Source of the DNA: Bacteroidota bacterium
Lineage (GTDB): Bacteria > Bacteroidota > Bacteroidia > Chitinophagales > Saprospiraceae
DNA: 64,000 nucleotides
Assembly: GCA_030147525.1 (NCBI GenBank)
Contig: JASBVF010000047.1
Coordinates: 1-64,000 of the forward strand
Reading direction: 5' to 3'
The notes under the pieces are model-generated. The model saw nothing but the letters and a program-made list of their open reading frames with translations. It searched no databases and was not told where the DNA came from. The position numbers and the translations under genes are program-made. Of the stretch, positions 25,988 through 34,668 are shown one piece after another. How positions within the stretch are numbered: position 1 is the first letter of the stretch; each line of letters opens with the position of its first letter.

Positions 25988-27505
25988 ATGAACTCCCTCA
26001 CCCTCGTTATCTTCGGCGCTTCCGGCGACCTGGCCAAGCGCAAACTGATCCCCGCCATTTTTGCCCTGCACAAGGAAAAATTGCTGCCGGAAGGATTCGC
26101 CATCCTCGGCGTCAGCCGCACGGAATTCACGGATGAGGCTTTCCGGGACGAAGTTTTTTTGAAAAATGATTTGATGAAACTGGACGGCGTGGACGAGGAG
26201 TCAAAGTCAGCGTTTGCCAAAAAACTTTTTTACCAACCCATCGACACAAGCGCCGCCGGGGACTATGCCAAGGTCAAAAACCGCCTCGCCGTTCTGGACG
26301 CTGAGCTCAACCTGCCCGGCAACTACATTTTTTACCTCTCCACCCCGCCGAGCCTGTACAGCGTCATCCCGAAATACCTGGCGGAGCAGGGCCTGAACAC
26401 CAGCGAAAACGGCTGGCGCCGCCTTGTCATCGAGAAACCCTTCGGCTACGACCTCGCATCGGCAGAGGCACTCAACCGGGAGTTGCAGACCTGTTTCGAT
26501 GAAACGCAGATCTACCGCATCGACCACTACCTGGGCAAGGAGACGGTGCAAAACATGCTCGTCACCCGCTTCGCCAACGGCATTTTCGAACCGCTCTGGA
26601 ACCGAAACTACATCCAGCACATCGAAATGACTTCCGCCGAAGACTTCGGCGTTGGCAGCAGGGGCGGCTACTACGACAAGTCCGGCGCCCTGCGGGATAT
26701 GCTGCAAAACCACCTCATGCAGGTGGCCGCCCACGTGGCGATGGAGCCGCCGATTGCCGCCGGGGCCGAGGCCATCCGCACCGAAAAGCTCAAATTTTTC
26801 CAGTCGCTGCGGCCCATCACGGAGAGCGAGGTGAGCCGTTTCGCCATCCGTGGGCAGTACCTCTCGTCGATGATCCGTGGGCAAAAAGTGAAGGGCTACC
26901 GGGAGGAGGAGGGCGTGCCCGCTGATTCGATCACGGAGACCTACGCTGCCCTGAAATTTTACGTGGACAACTGGCGCTGGGCGGGTGTGCCGTTTTATAT
27001 CCGCACCGGCAAACGCCTGCCGACGAAGGTAACGGAGGTCGTCATTACTTTTAAGACGCCACCGCACACGCTGTTCCGCAACGAAAACGGGGTCTCCCAT
27101 TTGCACAACCAAATGGTCATCCGCATTCAGCCGGACGAGGGACTTTTGCTGAAGTTCGGCATGAAAGTGCCCGGCGCCGGCTTCGACGTGAAAACCGTCG
27201 GCATGGATTTCCACTATTCCGACCTGACGGACGCCAAAGTGCCCGAAGCCTACGAGCGCCTGCTGCTCGACGTGATCAAAGGCGACCCGACGCTGTACGC
27301 CCGTGGCGATTCGGTCGTAGAATCCTGGAAGTTTGTGAAACCCATCATCGACGTGTGGGAGAACGATCCGAATGTGAAGATTTACGGCTACCCGGCGGGG
27401 ACTTGGGGCCCATCGGTGGCGGATGATTTTATCACGGGTGCTGAGTTTGGCTGGCGCAATCCGTGTAAGAATTTGACGAGCGATGATAATTTTTGTGAGC
27501 TTTAG
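25988..27505 (+). CDS. zwf: Glucose-6-phosphate 1-dehydrogenase
   Basis: First enzyme of the oxidative pentose-phosphate pathway, 505 aa. The NADP-binding motif is VIFGASGDLAKRKLIPAI at the N terminus. The active-site signature IYRIDHYLGKE (~175-185) contains the catalytic His-Asp pair and substrate Lys. The C-terminal region carries WAGVPFYIRTGKRLP and ends with the sugar-phosphate domain GPSVADDFI. It is followed by pgl after 42 bases on the same strand, a probable operon. Confidence 0.97.
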   Translation: MNSLTLVIFGASGDLAKRKLIPAIFALHKEKLLPEGFAILGVSRTEFTDEAFRDEVFLKNDLMKLDGVDEESKSAFAKKLFYQPIDTSAAGDYAKVKNRLAVLDAELNLPGNYIFYLSTPPSLYSVIPKYLAEQGLNTSENGWRRLVIEKPFGYDLASAEALNRELQTCFDETQIYRIDHYLGKETVQNMLVTRFANGIFEPLWNRNYIQHIEMTSAEDFGVGSRGGYYDKSGALRDMLQNHLMQVAAHVAMEPPIAAGAEAIRTEKLKFFQSLRPITESEVSRFAIRGQYLSSMIRGQKVKGYREEEGVPADSITETYAALKFYVDNWRWAGVPFYIRTGKRLPTKVTEVVITFKTPPHTLFRNENGVSHLHNQMVIRIQPDEGLLLKFGMKVPGAGFDVKTVGMDFHYSDLTDAKVPEAYERLLLDVIKGDPTLYARGDSVVESWKFVKPIIDVWENDPNVKIYGYPAGTWGPSVADDFITGAEFGWRNPCKNLTSDDNFCEL

Positions 27506-27547
27506 CAGGGAACACAAAGGCTCGCAGCTAAAAATTCAATTTTCAAC

Positions 27548-28258
27548 ATGAAAACCACGTACCACATCTACCCAACACCGGAGGAAGTTGCCGCCGCTTT
27601 CGCCACTTTTTTTGAAAAATGGAGCTCTGGAAAAAACACCTTCACCGTTGCCCTGTCCGGCGGCAGCACGCCAAAGATTTTATTTGAACACCTGGCGGAA
27701 AACTACCGGGGCGCTATCGACTGGCAGCACATCCATTTTTTCTGGGGCGACGAGCGCTGTGTGCCGCCAGACAATGCAGACAGCAATTTCAAAATGACCG
27801 ATAAAACGCTGTTTCAGCACATCAACATTCCGAAGGAAAACATCCACCGCATCCGGGGTGAAGCTGACCCGGCAGCCGAAGCCGAACGCTACGCCGCTGA
27901 AATTCAGCAGTTTGTAAAAACTGAAAACGGCTGGCCCCGTTTCGATCTCGTCATCCTCGGCATCGGCGGGGACGGGCATACGGCGTCCATTTTTCCCGAC
28001 CGGATGGAATTGCTGACGTCGGATAAAATCTGCGCCGTGGCCACGCACCCGGAGTCCGGTCAGCAGCGCATCAGCCTCACGGGCCGGGTGATTGATAATG
28101 CCTGGAAAGTGGCGTTCCTGGTGACCGGCTCTGGTAAAAAAAGTGTGGTGGCGGAAATCCGGGAGCGGACTGGGGCTTGGGAAACTTACCCCGCTTCGCA
28201 CGTTCAGGCGGCGGAGGATTTGTATTGGTTTTTGGATGAAATGGCGGCGGGTCACTGA
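27548..28258 (+). CDS. pgl: 6-phosphogluconolactonase
   Basis: Hydrolyses 6-phosphogluconolactone, linking zwf to gnd. It is 236 aa of the NagB/Pgl (DevB) family. The phosphate-binding motif VALSGGSTPKILFEHLAE (~34-52), FFWGDERCVPPDNADSNF (~75-92) and LVILGIGGDGHTASIFPD (~135-152, with the catalytic His) are all present. Length and spacing are normal. Confidence 0.95.
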   Translation: MKTTYHIYPTPEEVAAAFATFFEKWSSGKNTFTVALSGGSTPKILFEHLAENYRGAIDWQHIHFFWGDERCVPPDNADSNFKMTDKTLFQHINIPKENIHRIRGEADPAAEAERYAAEIQQFVKTENGWPRFDLVILGIGGDGHTASIFPDRMELLTSDKICAVATHPESGQQRISLTGRVIDNAWKVAFLVTGSGKKSVVAEIRERTGAWETYPASHVQAAEDLYWFLDEMAAGH

Positions 28259-28295
28259 GAAATATTGACAATACTTTCCTACAAGATGAAAATCT

Positions 28296-28303
28296 TATCT
28301 TTG
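28296..28303 (+). promoter_or_regulatory. -7 element abutting the ATG of the nucleotidyltransferase module
   Basis: TATCTTTG, an exact TAnnTTTG match, ends only 4 bases before the ATG at 28308. The predicted transcript start therefore coincides with the start codon, implying a leaderless mRNA. Confidence 0.45.
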
Positions 28304-28307
28304 TAAA

Positions 28308-28517
28308 ATGGAACGCAACTACTTACAAAAACTCAATCGCAACATCATCACCATTGGCACTTTGGACGAAGATCCTTTGGAGGAGACTCGCTTTTGGCTC
28401 TCAAAACCTCCTATTGAACGTTTGATTGCTTTGGAACTGTTGCGCATGCGCTTTTCCGGTTATGACAATTCTATCCCCCGACTTCAAAGACTTTTTACAG
28501 TTACTGAACGACCATGA
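28308..28517 (+). CDS. Small partner protein of nucleotidyltransferase module
   Basis: Protein of 69 aa. The C-terminal part (WLSKPPIERLIALELLRMRF...IPRLQRLFTVTER) matches the conserved small protein that precedes many MNT/AbiEii-like nucleotidyltransferase genes (pattern W-S-x-P-x-E-R-L-x-A-x-x-x-L-R...RLQR). It overlaps the next gene by 56 bases in another frame. Lower GC than the flanking genes suggests transfer. Possible antitoxin or toxin-side partner; which role is not clear. Confidence 0.65.
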   Translation: MERNYLQKLNRNIITIGTLDEDPLEETRFWLSKPPIERLIALELLRMRFSGYDNSIPRLQRLFTVTERP

Positions 28518-28914
28518 AGTGAAATACCTGCTTGTAGGTGGATATGCTGTGGCATTACATGGATATGTCCGTTATACCGGTGATATGGATATTTGGGTGT
28601 TGACCACACCTGAAAATGCAGGTAAGGTAGTACAGACATTAAAAGATTTTGGAGCACCCCAGGCCGAGCAGTTTTATGACGTGTTGTTGCGTGAAAAAAG
28701 GGTGATCGGAATGGGGGTGCCTCCCTACAAGATCGAAGTAGTTACCAGTATTGATGGTGTTACTTTTGAAGAATGTTATGCAAACCGTTTGGAGATTGAA
28801 ATTGAGGGAACTGTAGTCCCTTACCTTTCACTAAAGGATTTACGTCAAAATAAGAAAGCAAGTGGCAGGTATAAAGACTTGAATGATCTGCAACATCTGC
28901 CGGAAGAAGAGTAA
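28462..28914 (+). CDS. AbiEii/MNT-like nucleotidyltransferase
   Basis: Protein of 150 aa. The ATG at 28462 is preferred because it starts just before the fold. The polymerase-beta-like core is seen as YLLVGGYAVALHGYVRYTGDMDIWV (~20-45), with GG and the metal-binding D-x-D (DMD), and a third carboxylate likely in YKIEVVTSIDG. Such proteins act as toxin or antitoxin AMP/nucleotide transferases in two-gene modules. The 28308-28914 pair is AT-richer than its neighbours and stands alone between pgl and the DUF72 gene, consistent with horizontal acquisition. Confidence 0.8.
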   Translation: MTILSPDFKDFLQLLNDHEVKYLLVGGYAVALHGYVRYTGDMDIWVLTTPENAGKVVQTLKDFGAPQAEQFYDVLLREKRVIGMGVPPYKIEVVTSIDGVTFEECYANRLEIEIEGTVVPYLSLKDLRQNKKASGRYKDLNDLQHLPEEE

Positions 28915-28992
28915 TCCTTGTAAAATACAGTTGTCCGCAGTCCAATCCTCCTCGTTACGCCTTTTTCACCAAAGCACCGTATTTTCGCCCGC

Positions 28993-29913
28993 ATGGAATT
29001 TGGAAAACTACACGACCTCGCCAACGTCGATTTCACCCTCCCGCCCGACCCACAGGGCAATGGAAAATTGTTCCGGCATCTCCCGAAACCCGAAACCCGA
29101 AATCCGAAATCGACCTACATCGGCGCCACCGGCTGGAGCATGCCGGAATGGAAAGGCAAAATTTATCCGGCCAAAACCAAAACTGCCGACTTCCTCCACC
29201 ACTACACCCGGCAATTCAACACCATCGAGTTGAACACGACACACTACCGCATCCCCGATGCGGCGATGATCGCAAAATGGTACGCTCAATCGGCGGCGGA
29301 TTTCCGGTTTTGCCCGAAGGTGTTGCAGCGTATCTCCCACGCCGCCGACCTTGGGGCGAGCAATGATCTGACGGCTCAGTTCTGCGAATCGCTGGCGGGG
29401 CTGAAGGAAAAACTGGGGCCTTGTTTCATCCAACTCCCACCCTACTTCGGGCCGGAACGGCTGGGCGTGCTGGAGGATTTTTTTAAAACATTCAGCCTGC
29501 CGCTGGCAGTGGAAGTGCGGAACGAGCGGTGGTTTGACGACCCGCAACATTTCAACCAACTATTTGACCTGTTGGAAAAATACAGCGTCTCCACCGTCAT
29601 CACCGACGTGGCGGGCCGCCGGGACGTGTGCCACATGCGCCTGACGACGGACAAGGTGCTGGTGCGCTTCGTCGGCAACAACCTCCACCCGACCGACTAC
29701 GCCCGTATCGACGAATGGGCGGAGCGCCTCGAAAGCTGGTTCGCAGCGGGGCTGTCCGAGGTCTATTTTTTCACCCACGAACCCGACAACCTGCTGGCGC
29801 CCGACCTGGCCATTTACCTTTTTGAAAAAATGAAAAACCTGAGTGGCATCGCTGTGCGTGGCCCGAAAATCATCGAAACGGAGCAGCCGGGCGAGCAGAT
29901 GACGCTGTTTTAA
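28993..29913 (+). CDS. DUF72 (YecE-like) family protein
   Basis: Protein of 306 aa with the TIM-barrel-like DUF72 fold. Motifs: YIGATGWSMPEWKGKIYPAK (~40-60), QFNTIELNTTHYRIPD, FRFCPKVLQRISHAADLG, FIQLPPYFGPERLGVLEDF, LAVEVRNERWFDD and a C-terminal YFFTHEPDN. The biochemical role of the family is unknown. The Bacteroidota-type N-terminal extension (MEFGKLHDLANVDFTLPPD) is followed by a linker encoded by tandem heptamers (29082-29109). A -7-like TATTTTCG at 28980-28987 sits directly before the ATG. Confidence 0.9.
   Translation: MEFGKLHDLANVDFTLPPDPQGNGKLFRHLPKPETRNPKSTYIGATGWSMPEWKGKIYPAKTKTADFLHHYTRQFNTIELNTTHYRIPDAAMIAKWYAQSAADFRFCPKVLQRISHAADLGASNDLTAQFCESLAGLKEKLGPCFIQLPPYFGPERLGVLEDFFKTFSLPLAVEVRNERWFDDPQHFNQLFDLLEKYSVSTVITDVAGRRDVCHMRLTTDKVLVRFVGNNLHPTDYARIDEWAERLESWFAAGLSEVYFFTHEPDNLLAPDLAIYLFEKMKNLSGIAVRGPKIIETEQPGEQMTLF
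29082..29109. repeat. Tandem heptamers inside the DUF72 gene
   Basis: CCCGAAA three times in a row (29082-29102) and TCCGAAA once (29103-29109). The tract encodes the linker between the N-terminal extension and the DUF72 barrel. Confidence 0.8.
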
Positions 29914-29916
29914 TTT

Positions 29917-29989
29917 AGAGTTGAGAATTGAAAATTGAGAATTATCGCAGGCCTGACCTTCCGTGCCGCCATTCTCCATTCTTAACTCT
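29917..29989. repeat. Heptamer-built imperfect hairpin after the DUF72 gene
   Basis: Left tract: GAGTTGA, GAATTGA, AAATTGA, GAATTAT (29918-29945). The right side reads CCATTCT, CCATTCT, TAACTCT. Bases 29917-29935 pair with 29971-29989 at 16 of 19 positions. It lies between the DUF72 stop and the FAD oxidoreductase start. Confidence 0.75.
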
Positions 29990-30104
29990 CCACTTCCATT
30001 TCTTTTCAGTTGATTGACCAGAATCACCCTCCTGCATTGACGAACGTCACGACATTATCGCTGACCAGCGTTGAACTTAACAAGTTGAAACAAACCCACT
30101 TGTC

Positions 30105-31637
30105 ATGCGAAAAAAAGTCCTCATCATCGGTGGAGGAATGGCAGGCCTGAGCGCCGGTACCTACCTCCAAATGAACGGTTTCGATACCGAAATTTTTGAT
30201 CTGAACGAAACGCCAGGCGGCGTTTGCACCGCCTGGAAACGGGGCGATTACACAGTGGACTGGTGCATCCACTGGCTCGTCGGCTCCGGCCCTGCGGATA
30301 GTTTTTACGAGCGCTGGAGTGAGTTGGTGGACATGGATCACCTCGAAATTGTCGACCACGAAGAATACTGCCGGATCGAGGATTTGCAGGGCAATCAGAT
30401 TCATTTTTTCACCGATCTCGACCGGTTGCGGGAGGAATTATTGAAGAAAGCGCCGGAAGACGCTGCCAAAATTGACGAGTTCATCCTCGCCTGTAAAAAG
30501 CTGACGCTCTTCGAAATGCCGAACGAACAAGCCGATGAAGTTGCCAACCTTTGGTACAAAATGAAGTCCATCTGGAAGGTGATGCCCTTCCTCGGCACAT
30601 TAGGAAAGTTCAGTCAAATCACTACGGCGGACTATGCCAAAGAATTCAAAAATCCCCTGCTGCGCAAGGCCATTCACAATCTTTTCGAGCCTGAAATTCC
30701 GATACTTTTCTGCATGCTGATGTTGGGTTGGATGCATAAAAAAGCGGCAGGTTACCCGGTTGGCGGGTCGCTGAATTTTTCCAGACGAATCGGCAACAGG
30801 TACGCAGAACTGGGTGGTAAATTTCACCCCAGCGTGCGGGTGGAAGAAATTTTAGTGGAAAACGGCAAGGCCGGAGGCATTCGCCTGATGAACGGAAAAG
30901 TTCATACCGGCGACTACGTCATCTCCGCTGCCGACGGGCATTCCACGCTCTACGAAATGCTGGACGGGCGGTTCCTGACGCCTCAATTTCAAAAATTTTA
31001 CGAACGAGGGGTTACGTTTCCGTCGCTGCTCTTCGTTGCGCTGGGCGTCGGGCGAACGCTTCACGCTGCCCCACACAGCTACCTTTTTGAGTTGCCGAAA
31101 CCGTTCCAGGTCGATCCGGAAACCGAACTCAACGACCTCTATGTTCGTGTACACAACTACGACCCAACGCTGGCGCCTTTCGGCAAAACACTGATTACCG
31201 TCATGATGGAAACCCGAAATCATCACCATTGGATGAAACTGTTTCAACATGAACCGCTGCGCTACGAGGCTGAAAAACAACGAATTGCGGAGCAGGTCAT
31301 CAAAATTATCGATAACCAGCTGGGCGATGTGGCCAGCCATGTTGAAATGACGGACGTAGCCACACCGGCCACTATCATCGCCTACACGAACAACTGGAAA
31401 GGTAGCTTCGAGGGCTGGCTCATCACCCCCGAAACGGGTTTCCGGCAGTTGCCCAATACCCTGCCCGGCCTGCAGAATTTTTACATGTGCGGACAGTGGG
31501 TTGCCATCGGCGGCGGTGTGCCTACGGTCATGCTTTCCGGTCGAAATGTGGCACAGATGATTTGTAAAAAAGAGGGGAAAAAGTTTGAAATTGTGAAGCC
31601 AAAAACCGGTAAGTCCCTGTCGGAAGCTGAATTTTAA
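30105..31637 (+). CDS. FAD-dependent oxidoreductase (phytoene-desaturase-like)
   Basis: Protein of 510 aa. The N-terminal dinucleotide-binding motif VLIIGGGMAGLSAGTYLQMNG is followed by DLNETPGGVCTAW, as in CrtI/retinol-saturase-like flavoproteins. The C-terminal FAD motif is NFYMCGQWVAIGGGVPTVMLSGRNVAQMI (~465-490). No carotenoid cluster is adjacent, so the substrate is open. It is followed 11 bases later by a GNAT-YoaP gene, a probable operon. Confidence 0.85.
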   Translation: MRKKVLIIGGGMAGLSAGTYLQMNGFDTEIFDLNETPGGVCTAWKRGDYTVDWCIHWLVGSGPADSFYERWSELVDMDHLEIVDHEEYCRIEDLQGNQIHFFTDLDRLREELLKKAPEDAAKIDEFILACKKLTLFEMPNEQADEVANLWYKMKSIWKVMPFLGTLGKFSQITTADYAKEFKNPLLRKAIHNLFEPEIPILFCMLMLGWMHKKAAGYPVGGSLNFSRRIGNRYAELGGKFHPSVRVEEILVENGKAGGIRLMNGKVHTGDYVISAADGHSTLYEMLDGRFLTPQFQKFYERGVTFPSLLFVALGVGRTLHAAPHSYLFELPKPFQVDPETELNDLYVRVHNYDPTLAPFGKTLITVMMETRNHHHWMKLFQHEPLRYEAEKQRIAEQVIKIIDNQLGDVASHVEMTDVATPATIIAYTNNWKGSFEGWLITPETGFRQLPNTLPGLQNFYMCGQWVAIGGGVPTVMLSGRNVAQMICKKEGKKFEIVKPKTGKSLSEAEF

Positions 31638-31648
31638 AACAGCAAAAA

Positions 31649-32404
31649 ATGAATATCATCGAAGTCAGTGCCGGAAATGTGGAGGAGTTTGGATTGTATT
31701 GTTCTAAAAACAAGCAGGACGAAGGCTACCAAAAAAAGCTGGACTGGCTTTACCATCGATTTGAAGAGGGCCTGAAAATCAAGCTGTTACAGGACGAGGA
31801 AGGCCGGAATGCCGGTTTCATCGAATATGTTCCCGGCGAATTCGCCTGGAGGCCGGTAGAGGCGAAGGGCTATCTTTTCATCCACTGCATTGCCATTATG
31901 AAAAAAGCCGACCGGGAGTCGGGAAACGGCTCGCTGCTCATCAAATCCTGCCTCGCCGACGCCAAACGGGACGGACTGAATGGCGTGGCCGTCGTATGCA
32001 GTGATGGGCCATGGATTGCCAACCGCAAGCTTTTTGAAAAAAACGGCTTCGAGGTTGCGGATCGGTTGGGCCGTTTTGAACTTTTGGTGAAAAAATTCAG
32101 GAATGCGCCTTCGCCCCGGTTCATCAACTGGGAAGAAAATCAACAAAATTACCAGGGCTGGCACCTCGTTTTTACGCATCAATGTCCGTGGCATGCGAAG
32201 GCGGTTCGTGATTTGAAAAGGGTAGGGGATGAGTACGGGCTGGACCTCCGGATTTCAGAGATAACAACCGCACGGGAGGCGCAGCAGTCGCCATCCGGCT
32301 TTGGCGTTTTTGCCCTGCTGCACGACGGGCGGCTGCTGGAAGATCACTACATCAGCGCCACGAGGTTCCGGAATATTTTGAAAAAGGAAATAGTACCTGC
32401 CTGA
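31649..32404 (+). CDS. GNAT acetyltransferase with C-terminal YoaP domain
   Basis: Protein of 251 aa. The N-terminal GNAT fold (~5-145) shows YLFIHCIAIMKKADRESGNGSLLIKSCL, the acetyl-CoA loop region, and GPWIANRKLFEKNGFEVADRLG. The C-terminal YoaP-like domain (~155-250) has GWHLVFTHQCPWHAKAVRDL and ends FALLHDGRLLEDHYISATRFRNIL. This two-domain layout is a known family (YoaP). The substrate is unknown. Confidence 0.88.
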   Translation: MNIIEVSAGNVEEFGLYCSKNKQDEGYQKKLDWLYHRFEEGLKIKLLQDEEGRNAGFIEYVPGEFAWRPVEAKGYLFIHCIAIMKKADRESGNGSLLIKSCLADAKRDGLNGVAVVCSDGPWIANRKLFEKNGFEVADRLGRFELLVKKFRNAPSPRFINWEENQQNYQGWHLVFTHQCPWHAKAVRDLKRVGDEYGLDLRISEITTAREAQQSPSGFGVFALLHDGRLLEDHYISATRFRNILKKEIVPA

Positions 32405-32548
32405 AGTCGGATTATTTGAAATCCGTCGAGTGGAGCCGTAATTTCATCAAAAATGGAAGCCGTCCACCAAATTTCATTTCGAAGGCGGTCAAAATCTCAT
32501 TAATTTAGCCGCCTGAATAATTTCACGCTAACTCAGTGTCCCCATACT

Positions 32549-34654
32549 ATGGTAAAATTCACAGGAGAAACCTTAACCGGAATGCCCAAAGAAGACTTCC
32601 CATTCATTCACCGTGACATCAGCTGGTTGTCATTTAATTACCGGGTTTTGCAGGAGGCAAAAGACCCGAAAGTCCCCCTCTTGGAGCGGTTGAAGTTTCT
32701 CGCCATTTATTCCAACAACCTCGACGAATTTTTCAGGGTACGGGTGGCCAATCACCGCAACCTGATGCGGGTGAGTAAGAAAACCCGGCAGGTTTTTATC
32801 TACGATCCCAAAGCTATTTTGAAACAAATCCTGAAAATCGTCAACCGGCAGCAGGAGGAGTTCAGTGAAATTTTTGAAAAACAGATCGTTCCGGAGCTGG
32901 GGAAACACCGGATTTATCTGAAGCGCAGACTGGATTTGGGGAGAAAGCAGCGTGCGTTCGTGGAGAAATATTTTAATGAAAACATGCTGCCTTACGTGCA
33001 GCCGGTGTTGCTGGTGAAGGGTAAAATCCGCCCTTTTCTCAACAATGCCTCGCTCTACCTGATGGTGCACCTGGAGGACAAGCAGGATCATTCCACCCAG
33101 TACGCTATCGTGAAACTGCCCTCTGACCACCTCCCCCGTTTCATTCAACTGCCTTCACTCAACGGCCGCCGGGAAATCATCATGCTCGACGATGTGGTGC
33201 GGCATTCCTTATCCCGAATGTTTCCCGGATACGACATCATTGATACCTATTCCATTAAACTGACCCGGGATGCCGAACTGTACATCGACGATGAATACTC
33301 CGGCGACCTGATTGCGAAAATCAAAAACAGCCTGACGAAGCGGCATGTCGGGCCACCCTCCCGCTTCGTGTACGACCGGGAGATGCCGAAAGAACTACTC
33401 CAGTTTTTAATTGAAACATTCAACCTGAAAAAAGAAGACTTGCTGGTGGAGGGGCGCTACCACAATAATTTCGACTTCTTCAAATTCCCTGATTTTGGGT
33501 TAAAACATTTGAAAAACCAGCCGCTGCCCCCCCTCTGCTACCAGGCCCTGGAGGAACCCGATGATTTTTACGCTGCCATCCGGGAAAAAGACCACATCAT
33601 TTATCCGCCCTACCATTCCTATGAGTCCGTCGTGCGCTTTTTCGAAGAGGCTGCCAGGGATCCGCAGGTTACGCACATTAAAATCACGCAATACCGGGTA
33701 GCCAAACGCTCCCGCATCATGAATGCGCTGATGGACGCCGTGGAAAACGGCAAGCAGGTTTTTGTTTTCATCGAAGTGAAAGCCCGCTTCGACGAGGAAG
33801 CCAACCTCGAATGGGGCGAGCGCCTTCAGGCGGCGGGCGTGAAAGTGGCCTACAGCTTGCCGGGGGTCAAGGTTCACTCAAAGATTGCCCTTGTTTGCCG
33901 GATGGAGAACAATGAGCCTCAGTTTTATACCTACCTGAGCACCGGGAATTTTCACGAAGAAACTGCCAGGGTTTACTGTGATTTCGGTCTTTTTACCGTG
34001 GATCAGCGGCTGACGGCCGAAGCGGCCCGGCTTTTTACTTTTCTTGAAACAGGCAAGCGGCCTGAGGCCAGCTTTGAGCATCTGCTCGTCGGCCAGTTCG
34101 CCATGCGGGAGAAAATTGAGAAGCTCATCAACCGGGAAATCAAGCACGCCAAAAAGGGAAAATCATCCGGCATCACCCTGAAACTCAACAGCATTCAGGA
34201 TGAAAAAATGATGCAAAAACTTTACGAGGCAAGTCAGGCCGGTGTGCCTATCAAATTGATTATCAGAGGAGTCTGCTCCATCGTGCCCGGTGTGCCCGGT
34301 GTCAGCGAAAACATCGAAGGCATCAGTATCGTGGACCGTTACCTGGAGCACGCCAGAGTGTTTATTTTTCACAACAGGGGCGAGGAGGAGATCTACCTCT
34401 CCAGCGCCGACCTGATGACCCGCAACCTCAGCTGGCGGGTGGAAACGGTATTCCCGCTATACGATCCGGAGGTTTGCCGTCAGGTCAAAGACGTCATCGA
34501 ACTACAGTGGAGAGACAACCAAAAAGCCCGCATTCTCGACGCCCGGCAGTCAAATATTTATCGCACGGACCATACCGACATTGCCATTCAGTCGCAGGTG
34601 GAGACGTATTTTTATTTTAAACGAAGAGAAGAGTCGCCAGGCCTCGAGTCATGA
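32549..34654 (+). CDS. ppk1: Polyphosphate kinase 1
   Basis: Makes inorganic polyphosphate from ATP. It is 701 aa, normal for PPK1. The N domain begins FIHRDISWLSFNYRVLQEA (~20-38), followed by ERLKFLAIYSNNLDEFFRVRVA. The C1 domain carries the autophosphorylated histidine H443 in GVKVHSKIALV. The second conserved histidine is H601 in RYLEHARVFIF, followed by IYLSSADLMTRNLSWRVE. A weak -7 box TAATTTAG lies at 32511-32518. It converges with the SGNH esterase gene (14-base gap). Confidence 0.97.
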   Translation: MVKFTGETLTGMPKEDFPFIHRDISWLSFNYRVLQEAKDPKVPLLERLKFLAIYSNNLDEFFRVRVANHRNLMRVSKKTRQVFIYDPKAILKQILKIVNRQQEEFSEIFEKQIVPELGKHRIYLKRRLDLGRKQRAFVEKYFNENMLPYVQPVLLVKGKIRPFLNNASLYLMVHLEDKQDHSTQYAIVKLPSDHLPRFIQLPSLNGRREIIMLDDVVRHSLSRMFPGYDIIDTYSIKLTRDAELYIDDEYSGDLIAKIKNSLTKRHVGPPSRFVYDREMPKELLQFLIETFNLKKEDLLVEGRYHNNFDFFKFPDFGLKHLKNQPLPPLCYQALEEPDDFYAAIREKDHIIYPPYHSYESVVRFFEEAARDPQVTHIKITQYRVAKRSRIMNALMDAVENGKQVFVFIEVKARFDEEANLEWGERLQAAGVKVAYSLPGVKVHSKIALVCRMENNEPQFYTYLSTGNFHEETARVYCDFGLFTVDQRLTAEAARLFTFLETGKRPEASFEHLLVGQFAMREKIEKLINREIKHAKKGKSSGITLKLNSIQDEKMMQKLYEASQAGVPIKLIIRGVCSIVPGVPGVSENIEGISIVDRYLEHARVFIFHNRGEEEIYLSSADLMTRNLSWRVETVFPLYDPEVCRQVKDVIELQWRDNQKARILDARQSNIYRTDHTDIAIQSQVETYFYFKRREESPGLES

Positions 34655-34668
34655 TGACTTGCCATTTT

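Noticed and set aside
26207-27517. 436-codon minus-strand open frame
   Set aside because: Antisense to zwf; no domain, explained by GC-rich third positions of zwf.
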